From: Parachlamydiales bacterium
GTDB taxonomy: Bacteria > Chlamydiota > Chlamydiia > Chlamydiales > Rhabdochlamydiaceae
Length of the DNA stretch: 64,000 nucleotides
Reading direction: 5' to 3'
NCBI GenBank assembly: GCA_020053915.1
Contig: JAGVMG010000053.1
Span: 43,617 to 107,616 of the forward strand
Shown here: one piece after another, positions 27,137 through 35,151 of the stretch
Layout: each line of letters begins with the position of its first letter
How positions within the stretch are numbered: the stretch's first letter is position 1
The notes under the pieces: model-generated
Told to the model about the DNA's origin: nothing
The model's database searches: none
Seen by the model: the letters and a program-made list of their open reading frames with translations, nothing else
Made by a program: the position numbers and the translations under genes

Positions 27137-27208
27137 ACAAATTAGTTATTTCTTCGCAAAATTCATAGCTAACGACGCAATAAATGAGCGAAGAAATAAC
27201 TAATTTGT
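27137..27208. repeat. Perfect 21-bp inverted repeat upstream of miaB
   Basis: Arms 27137-27157 and 27188-27208 are exact reverse complements around a 30-base centre, in the 327-base stretch between rplM and the likely miaB start, where no convincing gene was seen. No T-run follows the second arm, so a simple terminator is unlikely in the plus direction. It could fold in the miaB leader or be the remnant of a mobile element. Confidence 0.75.
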
Positions 27209-27321
27209 CAGAGATTCTCAGGAAGGTGCCGCTTAGCTTGAGTTTATCCAACTTGCCAAAAGATCACCTGATGGATAGACTAGGTAACTCCTTCAAAACG
27301 CTAAAACCATTACTTTACTCT

Positions 27322-28674
27322 ATGCGACAACTAAAAACTTTTTTTATCCGCACTTATGGCTGCCAAATGAACGAGCTCGATTCAGAGATCATGGTGGGTC
27401 AATTGGAAAAACGGGGCTTGCAAAGGATTCAGGATGAGGAGGCTGCAGACCTTCTCCTATTTAATACCTGTTCGATCCGGGACTTAGCAGAAAGAAAAGT
27501 AATGGGTAAAATTGGAAAGATTGCCCATAGCCGAAAAAATAAACCAATAATCGGGGTGACCGGCTGTATGGCGATGGCCAAAAAGGAGTCGATTTTCCGA
27601 AAACTTCCCCATGTGGATTTTGTGATCGGAACAAACAACATCAGCGATATGAACGATGTGCTTGACGAGGTGCTAGCCACGGGAAAGCCGATGATCCGCA
27701 CAGATGATCAGTTCGAAGAAAACCTTAACTATCTCATTGCAAAACGGGACGACCCGGTCAAAGCTTTCGTCTCGATCATCCGCGGATGCGATAAATATTG
27801 CACTTACTGTGTTGTCCCCTATACCCGCGGCCAAGAAGTGTCCCGCGATCCGGACTCCATTGTTGAAGAATGTACCCGTTTGGTCGATCAAGGATACAAA
27901 GAAATTACTTTGCTAGGGCAAAATGTCAATAGCTATGGCAAAGACAAACCCGAATGGAACTGCCTCTTCCACGACCTTCTCTACCGATTAGATAAAATTC
28001 CAGGTATTGCCCGCGTGCGCTTCATGACGAGCCACCCTGTCGACATCACTTTGGATTTGATGCAGGCGATCCGCGACCTTCCCTCCGTTTGCGAATTTGT
28101 CCACTTCCCGATCCAAGCTGGCTCAAATCGCATTCTTAAAAAAATGCATCGGATCTATTCGGTCGAAACTTATTTAGAAAAAGTGCAGCTTTTGCGCGAG
28201 ACGGTTCCCAATGTCTCTTTAGGAACAGATATTATTGTGGGCTTTCCGACAGAGACCGAAGAGGAATTTCAGCAAACCTTCGACATTTTTAAAGAAATCC
28301 GTTACAGCGTGGCCTTTATTTTCGCCTATAGCGCTCGCAAAGGAACACCGGCTTTCCGCTGGCGGGATGATATCCCTGAAGAAGTGAAGCAGGAGCGCCT
28401 GCAACGCCTGCTCCAGCTGCATGCGGAAATTGGAGCAGAAGAGCGACAAGCTCTGTTAGGCACAGAGATCGAAGTCCTCGTTGAAAAACGCAATCGCGAT
28501 GAAAAGCAATTAAAAGGGCGCACCCGCTGCTGGAAGAATGTGATTTTTACAGGAAATGATGCGTGCATTGGGACATTACAGACGATCCGTATCACCAGCT
28601 ACAGCAATCAGACATTGATTGGCGATTGCATAGGTCATGCGGCAATTCCACAGCAACTTAGCATTGTTTCCTGA
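27322..28674 (+). CDS. miaB: tRNA-2-methylthio-N6-isopentenyladenosine37 synthase MiaB
   Basis: Radical-SAM methylthiotransferase that thiomethylates i6A37 in tRNA. 450 residues from the ATG of MRQLKTFFIRTYGCQMNE, the usual N-terminus; an in-frame ATG at 27184 would add 46 residues absent from the family and starts inside the inverted repeat. N-terminal [4Fe-4S] cysteines C14, C50 and C82; radical-SAM cysteines C156, C160, C163 (RGCDKYCTYC); C-terminal TRAM domain. No ribosome-binding site is evident. Converges with the GH63 gene, overlapping 17 bp. Confidence 0.93.
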   Translation: MRQLKTFFIRTYGCQMNELDSEIMVGQLEKRGLQRIQDEEAADLLLFNTCSIRDLAERKVMGKIGKIAHSRKNKPIIGVTGCMAMAKKESIFRKLPHVDFVIGTNNISDMNDVLDEVLATGKPMIRTDDQFEENLNYLIAKRDDPVKAFVSIIRGCDKYCTYCVVPYTRGQEVSRDPDSIVEECTRLVDQGYKEITLLGQNVNSYGKDKPEWNCLFHDLLYRLDKIPGIARVRFMTSHPVDITLDLMQAIRDLPSVCEFVHFPIQAGSNRILKKMHRIYSVETYLEKVQLLRETVPNVSLGTDIIVGFPTETEEEFQQTFDIFKEIRYSVAFIFAYSARKGTPAFRWRDDIPEEVKQERLQRLLQLHAEIGAEERQALLGTEIEVLVEKRNRDEKQLKGRTRCWKNVIFTGNDACIGTLQTIRITSYSNQTLIGDCIGHAAIPQQLSIVS

Positions 28675-31315
28675 ACTCATCGATGATATTGGCTATGAGA
28701 CCTGTCCAGCCAGTTTGATGGGAAGCTCCCAATCCGAGTCCTGTATCTCCATGAAAAAACTCATTAAACAAGATGTGATCTTGAAAATGTGGGTCTTTGG
28801 AAAAGGGAAAGGAGGCGCCAAAAAACGGACGCTGGCCGGTTGAGTCTTTAGTGAATAGTGAGATCATACGATCTGCAAAAGACTGGGTCATTTGGTGCAA
28901 GTTGACACCGGGCTCTTCTCCCACCTGTGTCTGAAAATTAAAAACATCCGCATACATCTTGAGAGACTCTAAAATTAGATAGCTCGTCGGAAACCAAATC
29001 GGCCCGCGCCAATTCGAATTGCCCCCCTTTAGACGCGTCATCGACTCTCCAGGCTCATAGCCCACATGCATATCCTTATAGTGAAACACTTGTTTCTCGT
29101 GAATTTTGGAAAGGCTGCGAAACCCATACTCTGAGCGGAACTCATTGGGGTCCCAAAGATATTTCAGCACGCTTTTCAAGTGGTTTTCACTGACGAGCGT
29201 CAACAGATAGTGTTTCTTGCCTTTTTTTAGAACGGGCATCACACAATCTTCTGTTAAGACCTGTCGATTGTTTAAAAACCACAAAAAATTCTTTTTAAAC
29301 TCTGGAAAGGAATCAAGCTCCGCTTCACTGATGACATCTACTGCAAAAAGAGGGATCAAGCCCACAAGCGAGCGGATACGAAATTGGGAGAAATTTCCAT
29401 CGGGATAGACAAGAACATCATAGAAAAATTGATCTTCTTCATTCCACATGGAGTACTTCTTATTCCCCATTTTTTTCATCGCATCGGCGATGTAGACATA
29501 ATGCTGAAAAAACTTTGTCGCTAAAAACTCATAAGAGGAGTCCGCACTGCTCAGCTCGAGTGCGATCCGCATCATATTCAGAGAAAACTTGGCCATCCAC
29601 CCCGTGCCATCCGATTGCTTTAACATGGCATCCATGCTATTTTCTTTCGAGCGATCAATGAGTGTGATGTTATCCAGTCCCAGGAAGCCTCCTTCGAACA
29701 CATTGCAACCAGAGCTGTCGACTTTGTTAACCCAGTACGCAAAGTTGATAAGGAGTTTAAAATAGCATTTTTTTAAGAATGTCAGATCTTTGAGGCCTGT
29801 TCGTTCTTTCTGCATTTCATAAAGGCGCAATGCAGCCCATGCTTGGACAGGAGGATTTAAGTCTGAAAATTCCCATTCGTAAGCGGGAATCGCCCCATTG
29901 GGATGTTGGAACTGCTCAAAAAGAAGAAGCCAAAGCTGTTCTTTGGCAAATTCAATGTCCACCAATCCCAACGTCAAGCAATGAAAGCCTAAATCCCAAG
30001 CGGCAAACCAAGGATATTCCCATTTATCGGGCATTGAGAGGATGCGCATCGAGTTGACATGGCGCCAATGTTGATTCCGGATGTATCTTCTATTTTCAGG
30101 GGGCGGAACATAAGCTTTATCCCCGTCTAACCATAGATTCACATCGTAGTAGTAGAATTGTTTAGACCATAACATTCCCGCAATCGCTTGCCTTTGAATC
30201 AAGCGCTCATCTTGCGTTGCGAGGTTAGGATGGATCGCATCAAAAAATTCATCCGCTTCTTTTTTACGGGCCTCGAAGATTTTCTCAATCTCTTTAAGCG
30301 GAGAGCTCAGCGGCTCATCTGTTAGTCTTAAATAAATCACGACAGAACTGCCACCCGGAATCGACTCGAATACGTAGTGGATGCCTGCTTTAGTGCCCTT
30401 TTTTTCTGGATTGATCGCAGGCTCGTTATGAATGATGTGGCGGTGAAAAGCGTCCTTCTGAAACCCTTGAGAGGTTGTGGAGTCTTCATTATTAGTAAAT
30501 ATGGCTTTGCCGCCTGAGGATGCATAACAATATCTCTTTCCGAGATGGTAATCGAAGTCAAGCGATGATGGAGAGGCTAGTTCGGAATCGTCCGCAATGA
30601 AACAGAGCGTTTGATCAGGTGCCAATTCTTGGGCGATGATCGGTTCTTTTTTGCGCACATCTCCCCAAGCCCATTGATTGCGGAACCACAACTGAGGAAG
30701 AATATGCAGCGGAGCGCTCTCTTTTGAGCGATTACACGCTTCGATCCGAATACAGATGTCTTCAGAAGTGTTTTTGGCGTATTCGATGAAAATATCAAAA
30801 TAGCGGTTCTCGGCAAAGGCCCCTGTATCCACGAGCTCAAATTCTGGATCGTGCGAGCCCCTGCGCTGATTTTCCTCTTTTAATCGGTGATAAGGAAATT
30901 CACTTTGAGGGTATTTGTAAAGATACTTCATGTAGGAATGGGATGGGATCCCATCGAGGTAATAATAGCACTCTTTGACATCTTCTCCATGGTTACCCTC
31001 TGGAGAAGAGAGGCCAAAGAGCCGCTCTTTCAAAATCGGATCTTTTCCATTCCAAAATGCAGGAGCAAACGTCAAGACTTGGTAGCGATCGCACCAACCG
31101 GCGATCCCATCTTCTCCCCATCGATAGACTTTTTTATGCGCCTCTTCAAAAGGGAAATAACGCCAGGCATCCCCATTCCAGCTATAATCTTCACGGACGG
31201 TTCCCCATGCTCTCTCAGAGACGTAGGGCCCCCATTTCTTAAAGGCTGGAACTGGCCCAGTTTTACCTTCCTCTAGCCTTAAATCTTCGATCGTTTGCTT
31301 TCTCATGATCCTCAT
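28658..31315 (-). CDS. GH63/MGH1-type glucosidase
   Basis: 885-residue glycosidase of the (alpha/alpha)6-barrel GH63-like group (annotated as glucosidase or mannosyl-oligosaccharide glucosidase in other bacteria). No signal peptide. The N-terminal region has KKWGPYVSERAWGTVREDYS and WNGDAWRYFPF, typical of this group; the catalytic barrel includes WEYPWFAAWDLGFHCLTLGL, PAYEWEFSDLNPPVQAW, and near the C-terminus GGNSNWRGPIWFPTSYLIL, where active-site acids lie. The substrate cannot be read from sequence: an alpha-glucoside or glucosylglycerate-like compound is likely. ATGA overlap with the upstream membrane protein supports the ATG at 31315; an ATG three codons later is possible. Confidence 0.83.
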   Translation of the reverse strand: MRIMRKQTIEDLRLEEGKTGPVPAFKKWGPYVSERAWGTVREDYSWNGDAWRYFPFEEAHKKVYRWGEDGIAGWCDRYQVLTFAPAFWNGKDPILKERLFGLSSPEGNHGEDVKECYYYLDGIPSHSYMKYLYKYPQSEFPYHRLKEENQRRGSHDPEFELVDTGAFAENRYFDIFIEYAKNTSEDICIRIEACNRSKESAPLHILPQLWFRNQWAWGDVRKKEPIIAQELAPDQTLCFIADDSELASPSSLDFDYHLGKRYCYASSGGKAIFTNNEDSTTSQGFQKDAFHRHIIHNEPAINPEKKGTKAGIHYVFESIPGGSSVVIYLRLTDEPLSSPLKEIEKIFEARKKEADEFFDAIHPNLATQDERLIQRQAIAGMLWSKQFYYYDVNLWLDGDKAYVPPPENRRYIRNQHWRHVNSMRILSMPDKWEYPWFAAWDLGFHCLTLGLVDIEFAKEQLWLLLFEQFQHPNGAIPAYEWEFSDLNPPVQAWAALRLYEMQKERTGLKDLTFLKKCYFKLLINFAYWVNKVDSSGCNVFEGGFLGLDNITLIDRSKENSMDAMLKQSDGTGWMAKFSLNMMRIALELSSADSSYEFLATKFFQHYVYIADAMKKMGNKKYSMWNEEDQFFYDVLVYPDGNFSQFRIRSLVGLIPLFAVDVISEAELDSFPEFKKNFLWFLNNRQVLTEDCVMPVLKKGKKHYLLTLVSENHLKSVLKYLWDPNEFRSEYGFRSLSKIHEKQVFHYKDMHVGYEPGESMTRLKGGNSNWRGPIWFPTSYLILESLKMYADVFNFQTQVGEEPGVNLHQMTQSFADRMISLFTKDSTGQRPFFGASFPFSKDPHFQDHILFNEFFHGDTGLGLGASHQTGWTGLIANIIDEFRKQC

Positions 31316-31854
31316 TTTTTACGCACAAGACTAGCCATAGCAAGACCTGCTAAGAACCAGCCGATAATCAAATCGAGCCACATCACAACAGTATATCCGA
31401 GAGGAAATCCCCACCAGTTCCAGCTAGGAACAACACCCATTAATCCAACGAAAAAACCAGCTGCGGTTACAAATAAGACTTTGCTTTTGTATTCTTTCGT
31501 TTTGAGCTGCATCAGCATCCACGCGATCAAGGCAGCGCCTAAAATCTGCGTAATCAAGGAAATCACAACAGGTTTTGCTCCCATATGGTACCCTGTCATG
31601 CGCACACAGGCAAACATAGTTGGGCCCTCTTTTCTTAAGGCCGAGAGCTCTTTTGCGTCTTTGTTACAGCAATGAGGAAGAATGTAGATCCCTTCGCCAT
31701 TAGCGTTATTTTTAATGACTTGCTGCACTTGTTTTTCATCTTTAAAGCTGTTATAGCTCATCTGATGCCAGGGAAGCACCATCCAAGAAATAAATCCCCA
31801 AACAAATAAGATCAACCCTCCTGCGAGAGCACACTTCCAAATCGTTTTTTTCAT
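31312..31854 (-). CDS. Four-helix membrane protein of unknown function
   Basis: 180 residues with hydrophobic segments at ~8-30, ~98-117, ~125-143 and ~152-175. Between the first two is an extracytoplasmic loop with a Cys-Cys pair (LPHCCNK). I do not recognise the family beyond similarity to small conserved envelope proteins. AAGGA sits ~8 bases before the ATG. It is coupled (ATGA) to the GH63 gene, which may hint at an envelope or carbohydrate context. Confidence 0.75.
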   Translation of the reverse strand: MKKTIWKCALAGGLILFVWGFISWMVLPWHQMSYNSFKDEKQVQQVIKNNANGEGIYILPHCCNKDAKELSALRKEGPTMFACVRMTGYHMGAKPVVISLITQILGAALIAWMLMQLKTKEYKSKVLFVTAAGFFVGLMGVVPSWNWWGFPLGYTVVMWLDLIIGWFLAGLAMASLVRKK

Positions 31855-31875
31855 ACCTCATTCCTTTGTAACAAT

Positions 31876-31927
31876 AAAAAAAGGCGAAGCAGGATACCGA
31901 GATATTCCGTCTCAGTTTTTCCTGCTT
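31876..31927 (-). terminator. Probable terminator of the upstream outer-membrane protein gene
   Basis: Arms aagcagga/tcctgctt (31887-31894, 31920-31927) with extra inner pairing, followed on the minus strand by CGCC and a T-run. Separates the outer-membrane protein from the membrane-protein/GH63 pair. Confidence 0.55.
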
Positions 31928-31933
31928 AGCTGG

Positions 31934-33004
31934 TTAAAATGAAAATCCTGCTTTGATATCTAACCCTTGTAAGGTTAGGTCTCCTCTACCATAACGAAAC
32001 CCATCATCGATCAACTGATTGTGATCAAACCAAAATTGTTCTTCCCATCCCGCCTGGAAAAACAACTGGTAGCGATCGTTAGAAAAAAATGTCTCGTAAC
32101 GTACACCGAAAGCCATTTCTAACACGGGTTTAATCGTATGGAAATTGTTCTCCACATAATAGACAACGCCAGGCATTGGCCCCGAAGTTTCCACATCTTT
32201 GCGCACCGTCTCAAATTGACAGAAGAGCTCTGAAACGGCAAGAGTTCCGTAAAGACTCCAGTTCCTTGTAAAGTGCCATTCACTATTCAAGCCTCCGCGT
32301 AAACCCACACCCCAGAAATCTTGTTTTTGGCGCATAATCATCGTAAAATCAAAGGGAGCAATACCAGTACCTACATTTCTTACCCTATATTTTTGATCAA
32401 TCCAAGCATACTTTGCACCGATGAATGGTTTTAATACTAGGTAAGAACTGATATAAAAACTGCGAGCTAGCTCTAGATCGATCGCATTAAAGCGCAGCTT
32501 CCACCGCGCTCTTGCGGAGTCAAGCGCAACCGGAGAAACGAGAGTGCCTGGCAATAGGGTCGTAAAAAAACCACTGCCGAGCTGTCCTCTCTTGTCGGGG
32601 TTATTATGAGCCGAACCTCTCGCATCGAATTGGTCAAGCCATGTGTAATTTGCAAGTAGAGACCATCCGTCATGTCTAAAGTCCACACCGATTCCTGCCT
32701 TAAATCCAGGCTCAAAACCGAAATCAACATTCTTAAAATGTCCCTTATGAGCAGATTGAGGCACATTATTATTAAATCGATAATTCCCTTCTTGCGCATA
32801 ACTCAATCCATCTTCGCGCGCTTGCCAGTAGATAAAGTCAGCAGTTACAAAAAATTCTGCCCAGTTATGAACACGAGAACTTGCAAGAGGTGTTATTTCA
32901 CTGGAGATTGGCTGGGATTTAGTTTGGGAAGGACTGTCAGCATGTAAAAACTGAACTGCGGTGACACAGATTCCTGTTAATATCCAATTCTGGTAGCGAT
33001 GCAT
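31934..33004 (-). CDS. MOMP-like outer-membrane beta-barrel (Lpg1974 family)
   Basis: 356 residues from ATG 33004, which has GGAG 7 bases before it and begins a standard signal peptide (MHRYQNWILTGICVTAVQFLHA); an in-frame ATG 25 codons earlier lacks both. The mature part alternates polar and hydrophobic residues and ends in phenylalanine (KAGFSF), as outer-membrane barrels do. It shares the layout FFVTADFIYWQAREDGLSYA...GFKAGIGVDF...W-L-ANYTW with the 57559-58572 gene and with the Legionella Lpg1974 porin family, which is expanded in Waddlia. Probably a porin. Confidence 0.85.
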   Translation of the reverse strand: MHRYQNWILTGICVTAVQFLHADSPSQTKSQPISSEITPLASSRVHNWAEFFVTADFIYWQAREDGLSYAQEGNYRFNNNVPQSAHKGHFKNVDFGFEPGFKAGIGVDFRHDGWSLLANYTWLDQFDARGSAHNNPDKRGQLGSGFFTTLLPGTLVSPVALDSARARWKLRFNAIDLELARSFYISSYLVLKPFIGAKYAWIDQKYRVRNVGTGIAPFDFTMIMRQKQDFWGVGLRGGLNSEWHFTRNWSLYGTLAVSELFCQFETVRKDVETSGPMPGVVYYVENNFHTIKPVLEMAFGVRYETFFSNDRYQLFFQAGWEEQFWFDHNQLIDDGFRYGRGDLTLQGLDIKAGFSF

Positions 33005-33026
33005 GTTGAGCTCCGAAAATAAGGGT

Positions 33027-33043
33027 AGTAACGCAACGTTACT
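33027..33043. repeat. Palindrome in the leader of the outer-membrane protein gene
   Basis: AGTAACG-CAA-CGTTACT: 7-base arms with a 3-base centre, 22 bases upstream of the start codon. Could be an operator or a small leader hairpin; may be chance. Confidence 0.35.
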
Positions 33044-33219
33044 TTTTCTCAAAAAAAAAGTGTATATATTTTTTTGCATTATTCAAAAATTCAAGATTTC
33101 TTTTCCCGCGCATGGGAAAAATCTTCTCCACAAGATCTTGCCTCCCAGACACATAAAATAAATTGAAATTAAATAAGACTAAATATATAATAATTTATAA
33201 CAAAAAAAAGAACAAATAA

Positions 33220-34119
33220 ATGGCATCATTAATCACATCAAACATCTATCCAGATCGAATTCAAATCGATCCCAATCTGATGACCTCTGAGGAAGTAGGG
33301 TCTTCCATCTTTGAGTTCAAAAAGGGGAAATACGAAGAGGCGCGAGATTATTTTTTACCCTGTGGATATGTGACCCCGTGTCCTTGGACAAATGAAGAAG
33401 AGGAAAGAGCACGGCTAATCGACTTAGAGCGCAATTTACGTAACGAGATAACTTATTTTACAACGCTGGATGCTCACGAAACTGTGGGAGGTTTGTCACG
33501 TACCATGAACGACGATGAAATCAGTGCGTTCGTTCAAGCAAAATTCGACCAGCTCAGAAACGATGGAATCCTATTAACACGTTCAGAATTTGAACAATGT
33601 AAACCGCCTGTAGCCTTGCGCACATTAGGGAAAATCTACACACAAGAACAGCGGTCTGGACAACTCGATCGTTTATGGGGTGCTGAGTATTTACGGAAAC
33701 ATTTGAGCCCTGATGAACCCTACCGAGTCCCCCGTTTTTTTCTGATCATTGAAGATCATGTGAAGAATTTACCTGTCGTGATATCTGACGTGGGATATCA
33801 TCTGGCAATTACCCATTTTGATGTCAAATACGGAGAAATTTTAGCTGAAGAAATCAAAGGGACCCCTGCAAGTGACAGCACGCATCTACTCCCTTTGAAG
33901 AATGTCGATTACACCGATGTCTATACACCTGATAACATCCTTAAAACAGAAGATGGTCTGTTTTATATTGTAGATACAGAGTGGCTCTCTTTTAGAGCTT
34001 CGGTCAGAGAGGCAACTTGGACACAAGATGCAGATGCCATCAAACGCAATTACCTACGGGACCGTTTTAGAGCCTTTCATCCCTGGACAACCAAGGAAAT
34101 CGAGGTTCAGCGTCGCTAA
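33220..34119 (+). CDS. Orphan protein with a faint kinase-like loop
   Basis: 299 residues, soluble, no signal peptide. No family recognised with confidence. Residues 231-254 (YTDVYTPDNIL then FYIVDTEW) resemble the catalytic and metal-binding loops of aminoglycoside-phosphotransferase/choline-kinase-like enzymes (HxDxxxxN then hhDxE): Asn239 and Asp252 are in place but the catalytic-base position is not Asp, so it would be inactive or the likeness is chance. The start has no Shine-Dalgarno; the upstream region is very AT-rich. It converges on the next gene, with a 3 bp gap. Confidence 0.6.
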   Translation: MASLITSNIYPDRIQIDPNLMTSEEVGSSIFEFKKGKYEEARDYFLPCGYVTPCPWTNEEEERARLIDLERNLRNEITYFTTLDAHETVGGLSRTMNDDEISAFVQAKFDQLRNDGILLTRSEFEQCKPPVALRTLGKIYTQEQRSGQLDRLWGAEYLRKHLSPDEPYRVPRFFLIIEDHVKNLPVVISDVGYHLAITHFDVKYGEILAEEIKGTPASDSTHLLPLKNVDYTDVYTPDNILKTEDGLFYIVDTEWLSFRASVREATWTQDADAIKRNYLRDRFRAFHPWTTKEIEVQRR

Positions 34120-34122
34120 AGC

Positions 34123-35139
34123 TCATCCAGTGAAATGCTTTCTTAAATTTTTGAAGCTTTTCCGAGCAAGATAAGTATTTACACTTTTGAGAACTGTCTT
34201 TGCAATTTGATATTCGTCAGGTTTTACCGAAATTAATTGTATGCCGGGAGGTGAACTGCACACCTCATTTTCAGCAATGGGAAAACCCCTATCTATTTCG
34301 GGAGCCAAAAGATGGACCACCGTCAACTCTTCTTGATATTCTACGCGAAATTGGGTCACCGTGCGCAAGGAGGTGCGTTTTTTGCTAAAACAATCTCGAA
34401 TCGCAATTGATCTCTCATCTCCTGGCGCTTTATTTGAGACCTGCGCTGTATACACCCACTCATGCGGGATAGATTGCATCTGCCACAGATCCTTATCAGA
34501 AGTTGGATCAGAAGAAAATTGTTCACTTAAATAATACAAGGGGCTTTCTTTAGCGGCGTATTTATGAGCTAGAAGTCCATTTCTTAAAGTGCATAATGCA
34601 TCTGTTCGACAGGAGTGGTCATCTGCTTGGCTGATAAAAGGTGAAAAGTAAGTCGTAAAGCGATTCTCTAACAGAACACTTTGGACTGGCTCTAAATCTA
34701 AATTTCCCAGTGAGTTGAGAATGATCGCATCTTTTTTCCCCTGGAGACTCTGGACCAGGACGGAAATGACATGCTTATTTAATCGAATGGCAGGATCTTC
34801 ATTGTAAATAATCAGACCAAATACAGAGTCACCAGGCTCGACTTTAGCGCATTCTACAAACTCTTCTATGGAAAGGACTTTGATAGTGATTGCATATTTA
34901 ACCGCATAATGAGCAGCTATTTTTTTCATTCCAGCAACGGTGGGCTGTGCCACTTCAGAAATCGAAGGCGTTCGAGTCCAAAACTGGGCTTTCTCATTCT
35001 TTAACGATCCCTTCAATGCATCGACAAAAAAGGGATACTCACTCAAAAATTGCCCTAAAATTTTATGCGTGTCATTACGCCCCCAGCGTTCCGTTGAACA
35101 CAGCTGATACAAATCTGGAGAGATGGGGGTAGCTGCCAT
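34123..35139 (-). CDS. Candidate clan-CE cysteine protease/acetyltransferase (ULP/YopJ-like) effector
   Basis: 338 residues, no signal peptide. A possible clan-CE core is visible: KHVISVLV (His123), AIILNSLGN (Asn142 where the catalytic acid stands; Asp137 nearby), and FISQADDHSCRTDALCTL (Gln171, Cys177). Order and spacing match the family: in yeast Ulp1 the oxyanion Gln and nucleophile Cys are 6 apart, and the NSLG segment parallels its DSLG. YopJ members show His-acid spacing of 19, as here. Neither strong overall identity nor the usual Cys-Gly is seen. 12 bp downstream of ligA. Chlamydial ChlaDub proteins are known effectors of this clan. The function is inferred. Confidence 0.5.
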   Translation of the reverse strand: MAATPISPDLYQLCSTERWGRNDTHKILGQFLSEYPFFVDALKGSLKNEKAQFWTRTPSISEVAQPTVAGMKKIAAHYAVKYAITIKVLSIEEFVECAKVEPGDSVFGLIIYNEDPAIRLNKHVISVLVQSLQGKKDAIILNSLGNLDLEPVQSVLLENRFTTYFSPFISQADDHSCRTDALCTLRNGLLAHKYAAKESPLYYLSEQFSSDPTSDKDLWQMQSIPHEWVYTAQVSNKAPGDERSIAIRDCFSKKRTSLRTVTQFRVEYQEELTVVHLLAPEIDRGFPIAENEVCSSPPGIQLISVKPDEYQIAKTVLKSVNTYLARKSFKNLRKHFTG

Positions 35140-35151
35140 GAGCCTATCTAC

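Noticed and set aside
26991..27251. 86-residue minus-strand reading frame upstream of rplM
   Set aside because: It runs through the 21-bp inverted repeat, has no ribosome-binding site and no recognisable protein features.
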